From: Georgenia_B sunbinii
GTDB taxonomy: Bacteria > Actinomycetota > Actinomycetes > Actinomycetales > Actinomycetaceae
DNA length: 64,000 nt
Assembly: GCF_036421855.1 (NCBI RefSeq)
Contig: NZ_JAZGOK010000006.1
Strand: one strand, 5' to 3'
Position numbers and translations under genes: made by a program. Under the pieces are notes generated by a model, which was given only the letters and a program-made list of their open reading frames with translations, had not been told where the DNA came from and ran no database searches. Within the stretch, counting starts at the first letter, position 1. Every line of letters starts with the position of its first letter. Positions 25,198 through 32,092 of the stretch are shown here, piece by piece.

Positions 25198-25866
25198 TCA
25201 GCCGAGGCCGGCGTCGTGCACGCAGCGGGCGATCTGCACCCGGTTGGTGGCGTCGAGCTTGGTGAACAGCCGCGCCACGTGGGTCTTGACCGTCGCCACC
25301 CCCAGGTACAGCTCGGCGGCGATCTCGGCGTTCGACAGGCCGCGGGCGACGGCGACCGCCACCTCGCGCTCCCGCTCGGTCAGCCGCGACAGCCTGGTCT
25401 CGGCGTGCTGCCGGCGACCGTCGTCGCGGGAGGTGACCGCGGCGATGAGCTGCGCGGTGACCGATGGCGAGAGGATCGGCTGACCCGCGGCCACCCGGCG
25501 CACGGCGTCGACGAGATCGGCGGGCGGGGTGTCCTTGAGGAGGAAGCCGACCGCCCCGTGCTGGAGCGCGGTGAGGACCATGTCGTCGGTGTCGAAGGTG
25601 GTGAGCACGATGATGCGCGCCGCCGTGCCGCTGTCGACCAGCCGGCGGGTGGCCACGAGCCCGTCCATCACCGGCATCCGGATGTCCATGAGCACGACGT
25701 CGGGGCGGGTGCGGGCGACGGCGTCCAGCGCCTGCCGCCCGTCGGCGGCCTCGGCGACGACGTCGATGTCGCGGTCGCCGCCGACGATCAGCTTCAGGCT
25801 GGTGCGGACCAGGGCGTCGTCGTCGACCACGACCACGGTGATCGGCCGGGTCGGCGGGATGGTCAT
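25198..25866 (-). CDS. NarL/LuxR-type response regulator
   Basis: A 222-residue two-component regulator: receiver domain (about 8-125) with acidic pocket VVDDD, phospho-acceptor D61 (VVLMDIRMPVMDG), Thr in LTTFD and Lys in FLLKDTP; then a LuxR-type helix-turn-helix (about 155-215, LTEREREVAVAVARGLSNAEIAAELYLGVATVKTHV). Its ATG overlaps the kinase stop (ATGA), so both are made together. The pair faces an ABC exporter operon, the usual target of such systems in actinobacteria. Confidence 0.93.
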   Translation of the reverse strand: MTIPPTRPITVVVVDDDALVRTSLKLIVGGDRDIDVVAEAADGRQALDAVARTRPDVVLMDIRMPVMDGLVATRRLVDSGTAARIIVLTTFDTDDMVLTALQHGAVGFLLKDTPPADLVDAVRRVAAGQPILSPSVTAQLIAAVTSRDDGRRQHAETRLSRLTEREREVAVAVARGLSNAEIAAELYLGVATVKTHVARLFTKLDATNRVQIARCVHDAGLG

Positions 25867-27146
25867 CGCTCCCCCTCCTCGACGGTCGGCCACGGCAGCG
25901 ACGCGGTCAGCACGAACTCGTCGTCCCGCCAACCGTGCCACAGCCGTCCGCCGGCGAGCGCCACCCGCTCGGCCATGCCGGTCAGTCCCAGCGCCGACGA
26001 CGGTGAGTCGCCCCGCGGGGAGCCAGCGCCGTTGCGGATGGTCAGGTCGAGGGAGCCGCCCCGCTCCCCGGTGAGCACGACGTGCACCGGGGCGCCCCAG
26101 GCGTGCTTGCGGGCGTTGGTCAGCCCCTCCTGGACCAGCCGGTAGACGGTGCGGCCGACGACGTCGCTGACCGCCTCGCGCGACGGCAGCGAGCCACCGG
26201 GCAGCGCGGTGACGTCGAGGTCGACCGTCATCCCCGCCTCGCGCTCCTCGGCGAGCATCGCGGGCACCTCGGCCAGCGTCGGCTGCGGCGGCTCCGCGTG
26301 GCCGGGCGTGGGCGCGTCCGCCCGCAGCACGCCCAGCACGTCGCGCAGCTCGCCGAGCGCGCGGTGGGCGTTGGCCCGGATCGTCTCCGCGGACTCGCGA
26401 ACCTCGGCCGGCGGCAGGTCCTCGCGGTAGGCGAGGGCGCCGGCCTGCATGGCGACCAGCGAGATCCGGTGGGCGAGGACGTCGTGCATCTCGCGGGCGA
26501 TCCGGGTGCGTTCGGCGTCCCGAGCAGCGTCGGCCTCGAGCCGCTGCTCCCGCTCGGCGGTCTCGGCGCGCTCGCGCAGCGTGACGATGAGCTCGCGGCG
26601 GGCGCCCACGTAGAAGCCGGTCGCCACGCACACCGCATACGCGAGGACGGCCATCCCCGCGCTGAGCAGCACCATCGTGCTGGTCAGCGCCTCGACCGGC
26701 AGCGACGGCCGGTAGGCACCCTCGTAGACCCCGGTGCCGGCGACCCAGATGACGCCGACCAACGCGACCCAGCGCCAGCGTCGATGCGTCGCCATCGACA
26801 CCGTCGCCACGGCCGCGGCGCCGAGGGCGGCCACCGAGACACCCGCCAGCGCGGCGGTCATGACCGCCGTCAGCACCGGGTAGCGGCGACGCAGCACCAG
26901 CAGCGCGAGCCCGACGATGCCGAGGAAGCCGTCGAGCAGCGCGACTCCCCCGAGGGTCGCTTCCTCGGCAGCGGACAGGGGTCCGGAGGCCTCCATGAGG
27001 TCGACGGTGACCGCCAGCCACAGGGCGAACGCGATCCCGGCAGCGGCGAGGTAGCGCCACGTCCGTGACCACCACCCGAGGCGTTCCGCGTCACCACGTC
27101 TGACGCCCGGAGCGTGGCTGGCATGGGGTGGGCGGGCGGCAGGCAT
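25863..27146 (-). CDS. Sensor histidine kinase, HisKA_3 type
   Basis: A 427-residue membrane kinase. About residues 30-190 hold roughly six hydrophobic helices with short loops, so it probably senses at or in the membrane. A coiled linker (RRELIVTLRERAETAEREQRL) leads to the HisKA_3 dimerisation domain with the phospho-His in RIAREMHDVLAHRISL, and a HATPase_c domain (VYRLVQEGLTNARKHA, LGLTGMAERVALAGG). TAGGCT lies 6 nt before the ATG, suggesting a leaderless start. Signal unknown. Confidence 0.92.
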   Translation of the reverse strand: MPAARPPHASHAPGVRRGDAERLGWWSRTWRYLAAAGIAFALWLAVTVDLMEASGPLSAAEEATLGGVALLDGFLGIVGLALLVLRRRYPVLTAVMTAALAGVSVAALGAAAVATVSMATHRRWRWVALVGVIWVAGTGVYEGAYRPSLPVEALTSTMVLLSAGMAVLAYAVCVATGFYVGARRELIVTLRERAETAEREQRLEADAARDAERTRIAREMHDVLAHRISLVAMQAGALAYREDLPPAEVRESAETIRANAHRALGELRDVLGVLRADAPTPGHAEPPQPTLAEVPAMLAEEREAGMTVDLDVTALPGGSLPSREAVSDVVGRTVYRLVQEGLTNARKHAWGAPVHVVLTGERGGSLDLTIRNGAGSPRGDSPSSALGLTGMAERVALAGGRLWHGWRDDEFVLTASLPWPTVEEGER

Positions 27147-27275
27147 GTGCCGAGCCTATGGCGGCCACCTCGGCGTCGAGTCCACCCGGGGGCCGCGCCC
27201 CGTCCACCCAAAGGTTGACCCGTGCGAGCCCCGCGGGGGTCGGCCCAACGGGTGGCCGGCCGAGATCGTGGAGCC

Positions 27276-27995
27276 ATGATCATCACGGAGAACCTGACCA
27301 AACGCTACGGCGCTCACACCGCCGTCGACGACGTGTCCTTCACCTGCGAGCCCGGGCAGATCACCGGGTTCCTCGGCCCCAACGGCGCCGGCAAGTCCAC
27401 CACGCTGCGGATGATCTGCGGGCTCACCCGGCCCACCGCCGGCAGCGCCACCATCAGCGGCCGGGCGTTGGCCGACATCCCCAACCCTGGGCGCCACGTC
27501 GGGGTGCTGCTCGACGCCTCCGCGCAGCACGCCGGGCGCAGCGGGCGCGAGATGCTGCTGCTCGCGGCTCTGCTCATGGGGCTGCCCGAGAGCCGGGTCG
27601 ACAAGGTGATCGAGCTCGTGGGCCTCACCGCCCGCGAGTCGCGGACCCGCACCCGGACGTACTCGCTGGGCATGCGCCAACGCCTGGGTATCGGGATGGC
27701 ACTGCTCGGCAAGCCGTCGGTGCTCATCCTCGACGAGCCGGCCAACGGCCTCGACCCGGCAGGCATCCGCTGGATGCGCGACCTCCTGCGGTCCTTCGCC
27801 GCGGACGGCGGCACGGTGCTGCTGTCCTCGCACCTGCTGCGCGAGATGGAGGCGGTGTGCACCCGGCTGGTCATCGTCGGGCGCGGCCGCGTGCTCGCCC
27901 AGGGAGCCGCCGACGACCTGCTCGCCGAGCAGGACCTGGAAGATCTCTTCTTCGACACCACCGCCGCCCACGCCCGAGAGGAGATGTCGGCATGA
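27276..27995 (+). CDS. ABC transporter ATP-binding protein
   Basis: A 239-residue ATPase: Walker A GPNGAGKST, signature YSLGMRQRLG (a variant of LSGGQ usual in bacitracin/lantibiotic-type exporters), Walker B VLILDEPANGLDP and His switch SSHLL. It powers the membrane protein encoded next, with which it overlaps by four bases (ATGA). The operon is divergent from the two-component genes; GTCCACCC occurs twice, 22 bp apart (27180-27187, 27202-27209), just upstream of a TTGACC at 27215, a possible regulator site. The ATG at 27276 opens the conserved MIITENLTKRYG. Confidence 0.93.
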   Translation: MIITENLTKRYGAHTAVDDVSFTCEPGQITGFLGPNGAGKSTTLRMICGLTRPTAGSATISGRALADIPNPGRHVGVLLDASAQHAGRSGREMLLLAALLMGLPESRVDKVIELVGLTARESRTRTRTYSLGMRQRLGIGMALLGKPSVLILDEPANGLDPAGIRWMRDLLRSFAADGGTVLLSSHLLREMEAVCTRLVIVGRGRVLAQGAADDLLAEQDLEDLFFDTTAAHAREEMSA

Positions 27996-28795
27996 CCGCC
28001 GTCGTCCCGCCCACCACCTCCCGCTACGCCGGCGACAGCCGGCCCGTCGCCGACGTCCCGGCCATCCCGTTCCGGCGGCTGACCGCCGTCGAGCTGCGCA
28101 AACAGGTCGACACCCGTGCCGGGCGCTGGCTGCTGGTGTCGATCGTCGCCGTCAACGTCATCCTCGCCGTGCTCGTGCTGCTCACCAGCCCGCCGGAGCT
28201 CCTCACCTGGCGGGCGCTGACCGAGACCACGACCATCGGTCAGCTGCTGCTGCTCCCGCTCATCGGGATCCTGGCAGCCACCAGCGAGTGGACCCAACGG
28301 ACCGCGCTGACCACCTTCACGCTGGAGCCACGGCGCACCCGGGTGAACCTCGCCAAGCTCACCGGCGCCGTCGCCCTCGGCGCGGTGACGCTCGTCCTCA
28401 CGCTGGCGGCGGCCGCGGGCCTCAACGGGCTTGGCGCGCTGCTGCGCGGCGGGGACGGGTCGTGGCTGCTGGACTGGGCGATGCTCGGCGGGCTGTCGCT
28501 GGCCCTCCTCGTGCTCGTCACCCAGGGGGTGGCCTTCGGGCTGCTGTTCCTCAGCACCTCGATCGCCATCGTCAGCTACCTGCTCATCCCGACGGCGTGG
28601 ACGGCGGTCGTCATGCTGGTCTCGGCGCTGGACGGCGTGGCGCCGTGGCTCGACCTCAGCATCGGCCTCGAAGCGCTCATGGCCGGCGAGATGACACCGC
28701 AGACGTGGCTGCACCTGGCCAGCTCGACGGCGGTGTGGGTGGCGCTGCCGCTCGTCCTGGGGCTGGTACGGACCGCCCGGCGCGAGGTCGCCTGA
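27992..28795 (+). CDS. ABC transporter permease (ABC-2 type)
   Basis: A 267-residue membrane protein with about six hydrophobic helices after a hydrophilic N-terminus (residues 1-45). FRRLTAVELRKQVDTRAGRWLL is the ABC-2 style amphipathic entry to helix 1, and TTFTLEPRRTRVNLAKL the cytoplasmic loop that contacts the ATPase. The cargo is unknown; a peptide antibiotic or drug is typical when a HisKA_3 system is next door. Converges with def. Confidence 0.88.
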   Translation: MTAVVPPTTSRYAGDSRPVADVPAIPFRRLTAVELRKQVDTRAGRWLLVSIVAVNVILAVLVLLTSPPELLTWRALTETTTIGQLLLLPLIGILAATSEWTQRTALTTFTLEPRRTRVNLAKLTGAVALGAVTLVLTLAAAAGLNGLGALLRGGDGSWLLDWAMLGGLSLALLVLVTQGVAFGLLFLSTSIAIVSYLLIPTAWTAVVMLVSALDGVAPWLDLSIGLEALMAGEMTPQTWLHLASSTAVWVALPLVLGLVRTARREVA

Positions 28796-28815
28796 GCGGG
28801 TGCGCGCCGTCCGTG

Positions 28816-29307
28816 TCAGCCGATCTGCTCGCGGATGGCGCGCATCGCCTTCTTGCGCTCGGTGCGCTCCAGGCGGTCGATGTAGAGCATGCCGTCGAGG
28901 TGGTCACACTCGTGCTGCAGGCAGCGCGCCATGAGCTCCTCGCCCTCGACGACGACGGGGTTGCCGTCGAGGTCGATGCCCTCGACCCGGGCGTACCAGG
29001 CGCGCTTGGTGGGGTACCACAGCTCGGGCACCGAGAGGCAGCCCTCGTCGCCGTCCTGATACTCGTCCTCGGAGACCTCGACGAGCCGCGGGTTGAGGAC
29101 GTAGCCGATCTCGTCCTCGATGTTCCACGAGAACGCGCGCAGGCTCACGCCGATCTGGTTGGCGGCAAGACCCGCCCGGCCGTCAGTGTCGACCGTCTCG
29201 AGGAGGTCGGCGACCAACGTCCTCACCCGGTCGTCGATCGTGGTGATCTCCTCGCAGACCGTTCGCAGCACGGGGTCCCCCACGATCCGGATGTCTCGCA
29301 TAGCCAT
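28816..29307 (-). CDS. def: Peptide deformylase
   Basis: A 163-residue deformylase removing formyl from new N-terminal Met. Motif 1 RAGLAANQIG, motif 2 DEGC90LSVPE and motif 3 QH132E133CDH136 carry the metal ligands Cys90, His132, His136 and catalytic Glu133. The ATG at 29307 (MAMRDIRIVGDPVLR) suits the family; another ATG two codons on is possible. The frame is open upstream to 29430 with no similarity. Confidence 0.95.
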   Translation of the reverse strand: MAMRDIRIVGDPVLRTVCEEITTIDDRVRTLVADLLETVDTDGRAGLAANQIGVSLRAFSWNIEDEIGYVLNPRLVEVSEDEYQDGDEGCLSVPELWYPTKRAWYARVEGIDLDGNPVVVEGEELMARCLQHECDHLDGMLYIDRLERTERKKAMRAIREQIG

Positions 29308-29362
29308 GAGCGCTAGTTTCCCATGCCAGGGCCGATGGTCGAGACGGTGGCGCGCCGGTCGG

Positions 29363-29986
29363 TCAGGGCTGCACCACGCGTGCCGTCCAGCCCGCGTCCG
29401 TCCTCGTGTACGCCAGGCGACGATGGACACAGGTGGGACTGCCCGACCAGAACTGCATGACGGTCGGCGTGACCAGCCAGCTGCGCCAGTGGGCGGGCCG
29501 CTCGATCTCCCGACCGCTGGCGTCGAGGTCCTGGGCAGCCTGGTCGAGCTCGGCCCACGACTGGACGGGCGCGCTCTGACGGGCCACGGCCGCTGCTGCG
29601 CGGGCTGCCCGCGGCAGGGCCGCGAAGTCCCGGTCCGACGCGGCGTCCTCGAGCGCGGATGCCACGCCTTTGATGCGGTACTGCTGCTCGGTCGCGGCCC
29701 AGTAGGCCGCCAGGGCGACGTGCGGGTCGGCCGCCAGCTCGCGCCCCTTCGGTCCCTTCGCGCTCGTGGCGAAGACGACGCCGTCGTCGGTGATGTCGGT
29801 CAGCGCCACGAACCGTGAGGACGGTGTGCCGTCGGCGCCCAGCGTCGACAGGCTCACCACCATGGGGTCGCTCACCTCGAGCGCGGGTGCGCGCAGCAGC
29901 CAGGACCGCAGGAGCGTCATCGGGTCGGGCGGCGGGTGCTCGACCAGGGCGTCGACGCCGCCGCCGGGCACGAGGGGATCGGTCAT
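29363..29986 (-). CDS. Pyridoxamine 5'-phosphate oxidase family protein (PdxH-like)
   Basis: A 207-residue FMN-binding split-barrel protein with the PdxH layout: SSRFVALTDITDDGVVFATSAKGPKGREL (FMN phosphate-binding strand and loop), YWAATEQQYRIKGVASAL, and the C-terminal dimerisation part PAHWRSWLVTPTVMQFWSGSP ending in RLAYTR. It would oxidise pyridoxine/pyridoxamine phosphate to pyridoxal phosphate; the divergent C-terminus (SPTCVHRRLAYTRTDAGWTARVVQP instead of the usual RxHDR...RLAP) leaves a PhzG-like role possible. ATG 29986 follows AGGAG. Confidence 0.82.
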   Translation of the reverse strand: MTDPLVPGGGVDALVEHPPPDPMTLLRSWLLRAPALEVSDPMVVSLSTLGADGTPSSRFVALTDITDDGVVFATSAKGPKGRELAADPHVALAAYWAATEQQYRIKGVASALEDAASDRDFAALPRAARAAAAVARQSAPVQSWAELDQAAQDLDASGREIERPAHWRSWLVTPTVMQFWSGSPTCVHRRLAYTRTDAGWTARVVQP

Positions 29987-30242
29987 GACGCTCCTCGGAG
30001 TCGGTGGGCGAAGGAGTCGAAGCGTCGCGCGTTTCGGGCGTCCTCGCACCCTCGGGCGAGCCGGCCGTGACTGCTTAGAAGGTGCGGCGTACGCACCTGG
30101 CGAACGGTCGGCCGTCGGGATCGAAGGCGGCCTTGTAGAACGTCGCTGGTGCCGACGTCAGCCATCGGGCGCTCCTCGGGGAGGGTCGTCGGGTCCCCAA
30201 TCTGCGGAGGGTCCACGCGGGTCGCATCCGGGACCGGACCGC
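29987..30242. other. Intergenic stretch without a supported gene
   Basis: Short frames cross this stretch on both strands, but none has a family resemblance, a start with a ribosome site and normal codon use together. A minus-strand segment around 30070-30140 reads PATFYKAAFDPDGRPFARCV then stop, which looks protein-like and may be the tail of a decayed gene. No tRNA or repeat is seen. Confidence 0.35.
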
Positions 30243-30788
30243 TCAAGCGCCGAGCTTCGTGACGATGCGCTGGACGGTGAGCCAGGTGCGGGTGGTGATG
30301 TCCTTGCCGTAGGTCTTGTCCAGCCAGGCCATGAAGCTGGGCGTCTTCCCAGGCTCGGAGTTGTCGATGACGGTGAGGAACACCCGGGCGCCCTGGTCGT
30401 AACCGACGACCCGGGTCAGCGGGTCAGGCTGCTCCGGCAACCGCTCCGGGGCCGGTGCCCCGTCCTTGAGGAACGTCGCCGTCAGGTAGGTGCCCCGGCC
30501 GTGGGTCAACCCGGGGAACGGGTCACTGTCCAGGAGCGCGCGCAGCTCGGCGTGCGACCGGATGATGGTCCCGCCTGGGATGCCGAGCTCGGCACTGAGC
30601 GCCTCCTGCACGCGTCGCTCAAGCACGGGGGCGGCCGTCGCGGCGGTCCGGAACACGATGTTCCCGCTCGCCAGCACCGAGCCCACGTCGTCGAACCCGA
30701 GGCCTTCGAACACCCCGCGCAGCTTGTCGTTGGTCATGCTCGGGTTGCTGGGGGCGATACCGCGCAGCAGCGCCGCGTACCTGGTCAT
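30243..30788 (-). CDS. DUF1697 family protein
   Basis: A 181-residue DUF1697 protein: MTRYAALLRGIAPSNPSMTNDKLRGVFEGLGF, VLASGNIVFRT and ERRVQEAL are the family hallmarks (ferredoxin-like repeats). No reaction is known. TAGGGT ends 6 nt before the ATG, with no Shine-Dalgarno, so it may be leaderless. Monocistronic between the PdxH-like gene and a tRNA. Confidence 0.9.
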   Translation of the reverse strand: MTRYAALLRGIAPSNPSMTNDKLRGVFEGLGFDDVGSVLASGNIVFRTAATAAPVLERRVQEALSAELGIPGGTIIRSHAELRALLDSDPFPGLTHGRGTYLTATFLKDGAPAPERLPEQPDPLTRVVGYDQGARVFLTVIDNSEPGKTPSFMAWLDKTYGKDITTRTWLTVQRIVTKLGA

Positions 30789-30844
30789 GAGCAGACCCTA
30801 GACCTCGGTCCGGCGGTGGTGCGTTCTTGCGCTGACGGCAACAG

Positions 30845-30918
30845 TGCCCCAGGTGGGGCTTGAACCCACGACCGACGGATTATGAGTCCGCTGCTCTGAC
30901 CGGCTGAGCTACTGGGGC
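30845..30918 (-). tRNA. tRNA with CAT anticodon (Ile2 or elongator Met)
   Basis: 74-nt cloverleaf: acceptor GCCCCAG/CTGGGGC, D arm AGCTCAGCCGGTCAGAGC, anticodon stem GCGGA/TCCGT around CTCATAA with anticodon CAT, T loop TTCAAGC, no encoded CCA. It is not the initiator. The acceptor pairs C4-G69 and C5-G68 match the known determinants for TilS in E. coli tRNA-Ile2, so lysidine-modified tRNA-Ile reading AUA is my first choice; elongator Met is not excluded. Confidence 0.9.
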
Positions 30919-30989
30919 GAGGCCGGCCGGGACGCCGGGCACGGTGTGCGATCTTACCGGGCCGCGACGGCCCCGGGTTACCGTGGGGC

Positions 30990-31496
30990 ATGGCCCTCAT
31001 CCGCCGCGCACCGCGGGTTCCCCAGGACATCGCCGCCCATCTGCCGAGCCGGGAGCGGGCGCTGCTCGCCGCGCCGCTCACCGACGGGCAGTGGGCGGTC
31101 ATCACCCGGCCGGCGCTCGTCGTCGCCGGCCCGGACGGCCTGACCGAGCGCAGCACGTGGGACGAGATCGAGACCGGTGCGTGGGACGGGGAATCGCGAA
31201 CCTTCACCATCACCTGGTCCGACCGGACCCGCGCCCCCCACGACCTGCGCTTCACCGACGACGTTCTCCCCGACTTCACCGCGGCGCTGCGCGAACGCGT
31301 GCAGTCCTCGGTGATCCACGCCGAGATCGACGAGGTGGGCGGCACCCGGGTGCGGGCCACCGTCCGACGCCGGGAGGACGGGTCGCTCTACTCACGCCTC
31401 ACTGCCTTCGGGCCGCTCACCGGCAGCCCCGAGGAGACCGCGCAGCTCGACGACCTTGAGCGCCGCGTGCGGGAGGCCGCCGGCCTGGCGCCGTGA
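30990..31496 (+). CDS. Actinobacterial hypothetical protein near dnaG
   Basis: A 168-residue soluble protein with alternating strands and an amphipathic C-terminal helix (DDLERRVREAAGL). The N-terminus RRAPRVPQDIAAHLPSRERALLAAPLTDGQWAVITRPALVVA looks like a barrel-type strand pair; WSDRTRAPHDLRFTDDVLPDFTAALRERVQSSVI follows. I do not know a function. It lies between two tRNA genes. ATG 30990 has TACCGT 5 nt upstream rather than a Shine-Dalgarno sequence. Confidence 0.75.
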   Translation: MALIRRAPRVPQDIAAHLPSRERALLAAPLTDGQWAVITRPALVVAGPDGLTERSTWDEIETGAWDGESRTFTITWSDRTRAPHDLRFTDDVLPDFTAALRERVQSSVIHAEIDEVGGTRVRATVRRREDGSLYSRLTAFGPLTGSPEETAQLDDLERRVREAAGLAP

Positions 31497-31581
31497 GCCG
31501 CTGGGTGCCGCAACTCACACCGGTGGCCAGCAGGTCCGATTCTCAACCCGCTGCTCCATCCTGCTAGAGTCGTCACCGCCA

Positions 31582-31656
31582 TCCCGCGTAGCTCAACGGC
31601 AGAGCATCCGACTGTTAATCGGACGGTTACTGGTTCGAATCCAGTCGCGGGAGCCA
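31582..31656 (+). tRNA. tRNA-Asn (GTT anticodon), CCA encoded
   Basis: Acceptor TCCCGCG/CGCGGGA, discriminator G, encoded CCA at 31654-31656; anticodon arm TCCGACTGTTAATCGGA with anticodon GTT; T loop TTCGAAT. Followed by a strong hairpin. Confidence 0.97.
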
Positions 31657-31659
31657 CAC

Positions 31660-31703
31660 GAAAGGGCCCCTGACCAGCGCAGATGCGCCGGCGGGGGCCT
31701 TCG
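31660..31703 (+). terminator. Terminator after tRNA-Asn
   Basis: AAAGGGCCCC pairs with GGGGGCCTT, enclosing a small GCGC/GCGC stem, beginning 4 nt after the encoded CCA. Confidence 0.75.
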
Positions 31704-31867
31704 TCCTCCGTCGTGCGCCAGCTGCCGCCTCCTGCCCGCGGAGCCAATTCCGGGTACCTGCGGACGAGGGCTTCCCGTTCCTTTGCAGGATGCTCGCGCC
31801 GCTCATGCCCGGGATGGTTCTCCTAAGGGCCATGAGCCACGCCGGAGCGAGCGACGGGACAGGGATG

Positions 31868-32032
31868 ATGGCCACCACTGAGACCCACGCCAGGCACCTC
31901 GAGTGGTGGCAGCGCGTGCGCACCCTGCAAGAGACCCAGCGCAGCCCCTGGCCCACCCGCTCAGCCTCGTCGCCGCAGCCGTACGAAGACGCCGAGCTGT
32001 CGGACGAGGCCCTCGAGGTCGAGTACCTCTAG
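31868..32032 (+). CDS. Small hypothetical protein
   Basis: A 54-residue frame: MATTETHARHLEWWQRVRTLQETQ, then a Pro/Ser linker and the acidic end YEDAELSDEALEVEYL. Start could also be ATG 31865; GGGACAGGG precedes it. Support: helical N-terminus, acidic conserved-looking tail, and the large convergent hairpin (32041-32092) just after its stop. No family recognised. Confidence 0.45.
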   Translation: MATTETHARHLEWWQRVRTLQETQRSPWPTRSASSPQPYEDAELSDEALEVEYL

Positions 32033-32040
32033 CAAGCCGA

Positions 32041-32092
32041 GTGACGGCGGCACCTGGGTAATCCCACGGCGTCCACCAGGTGTCGCCGTCAC
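32041..32092. terminator. Bidirectional hairpin between small ORF and dnaG
   Basis: Arms 32041-32057 (GTGACGGCGGCACCTGG) and 32076-32092 (CCAGGTGTCGCCGTCAC) pair at 16 of 17 positions around an 18-nt loop. The right arm contains the dnaG stop codon. It ends convergent transcription from both sides. Confidence 0.75.

Noticed and set aside
29983..30246. 87-codon minus-strand gene
   Set aside because: Composition is Arg/Pro-rich, there is no ribosome site or family resemblance, and a different frame gives a more protein-like tail; left as intergenic.
14519..31656. tRNA-associated integrated element
   Set aside because: The three tRNA genes have ordinary core genes on both sides and no duplicated tRNA 3' end, integrase or phage gene.
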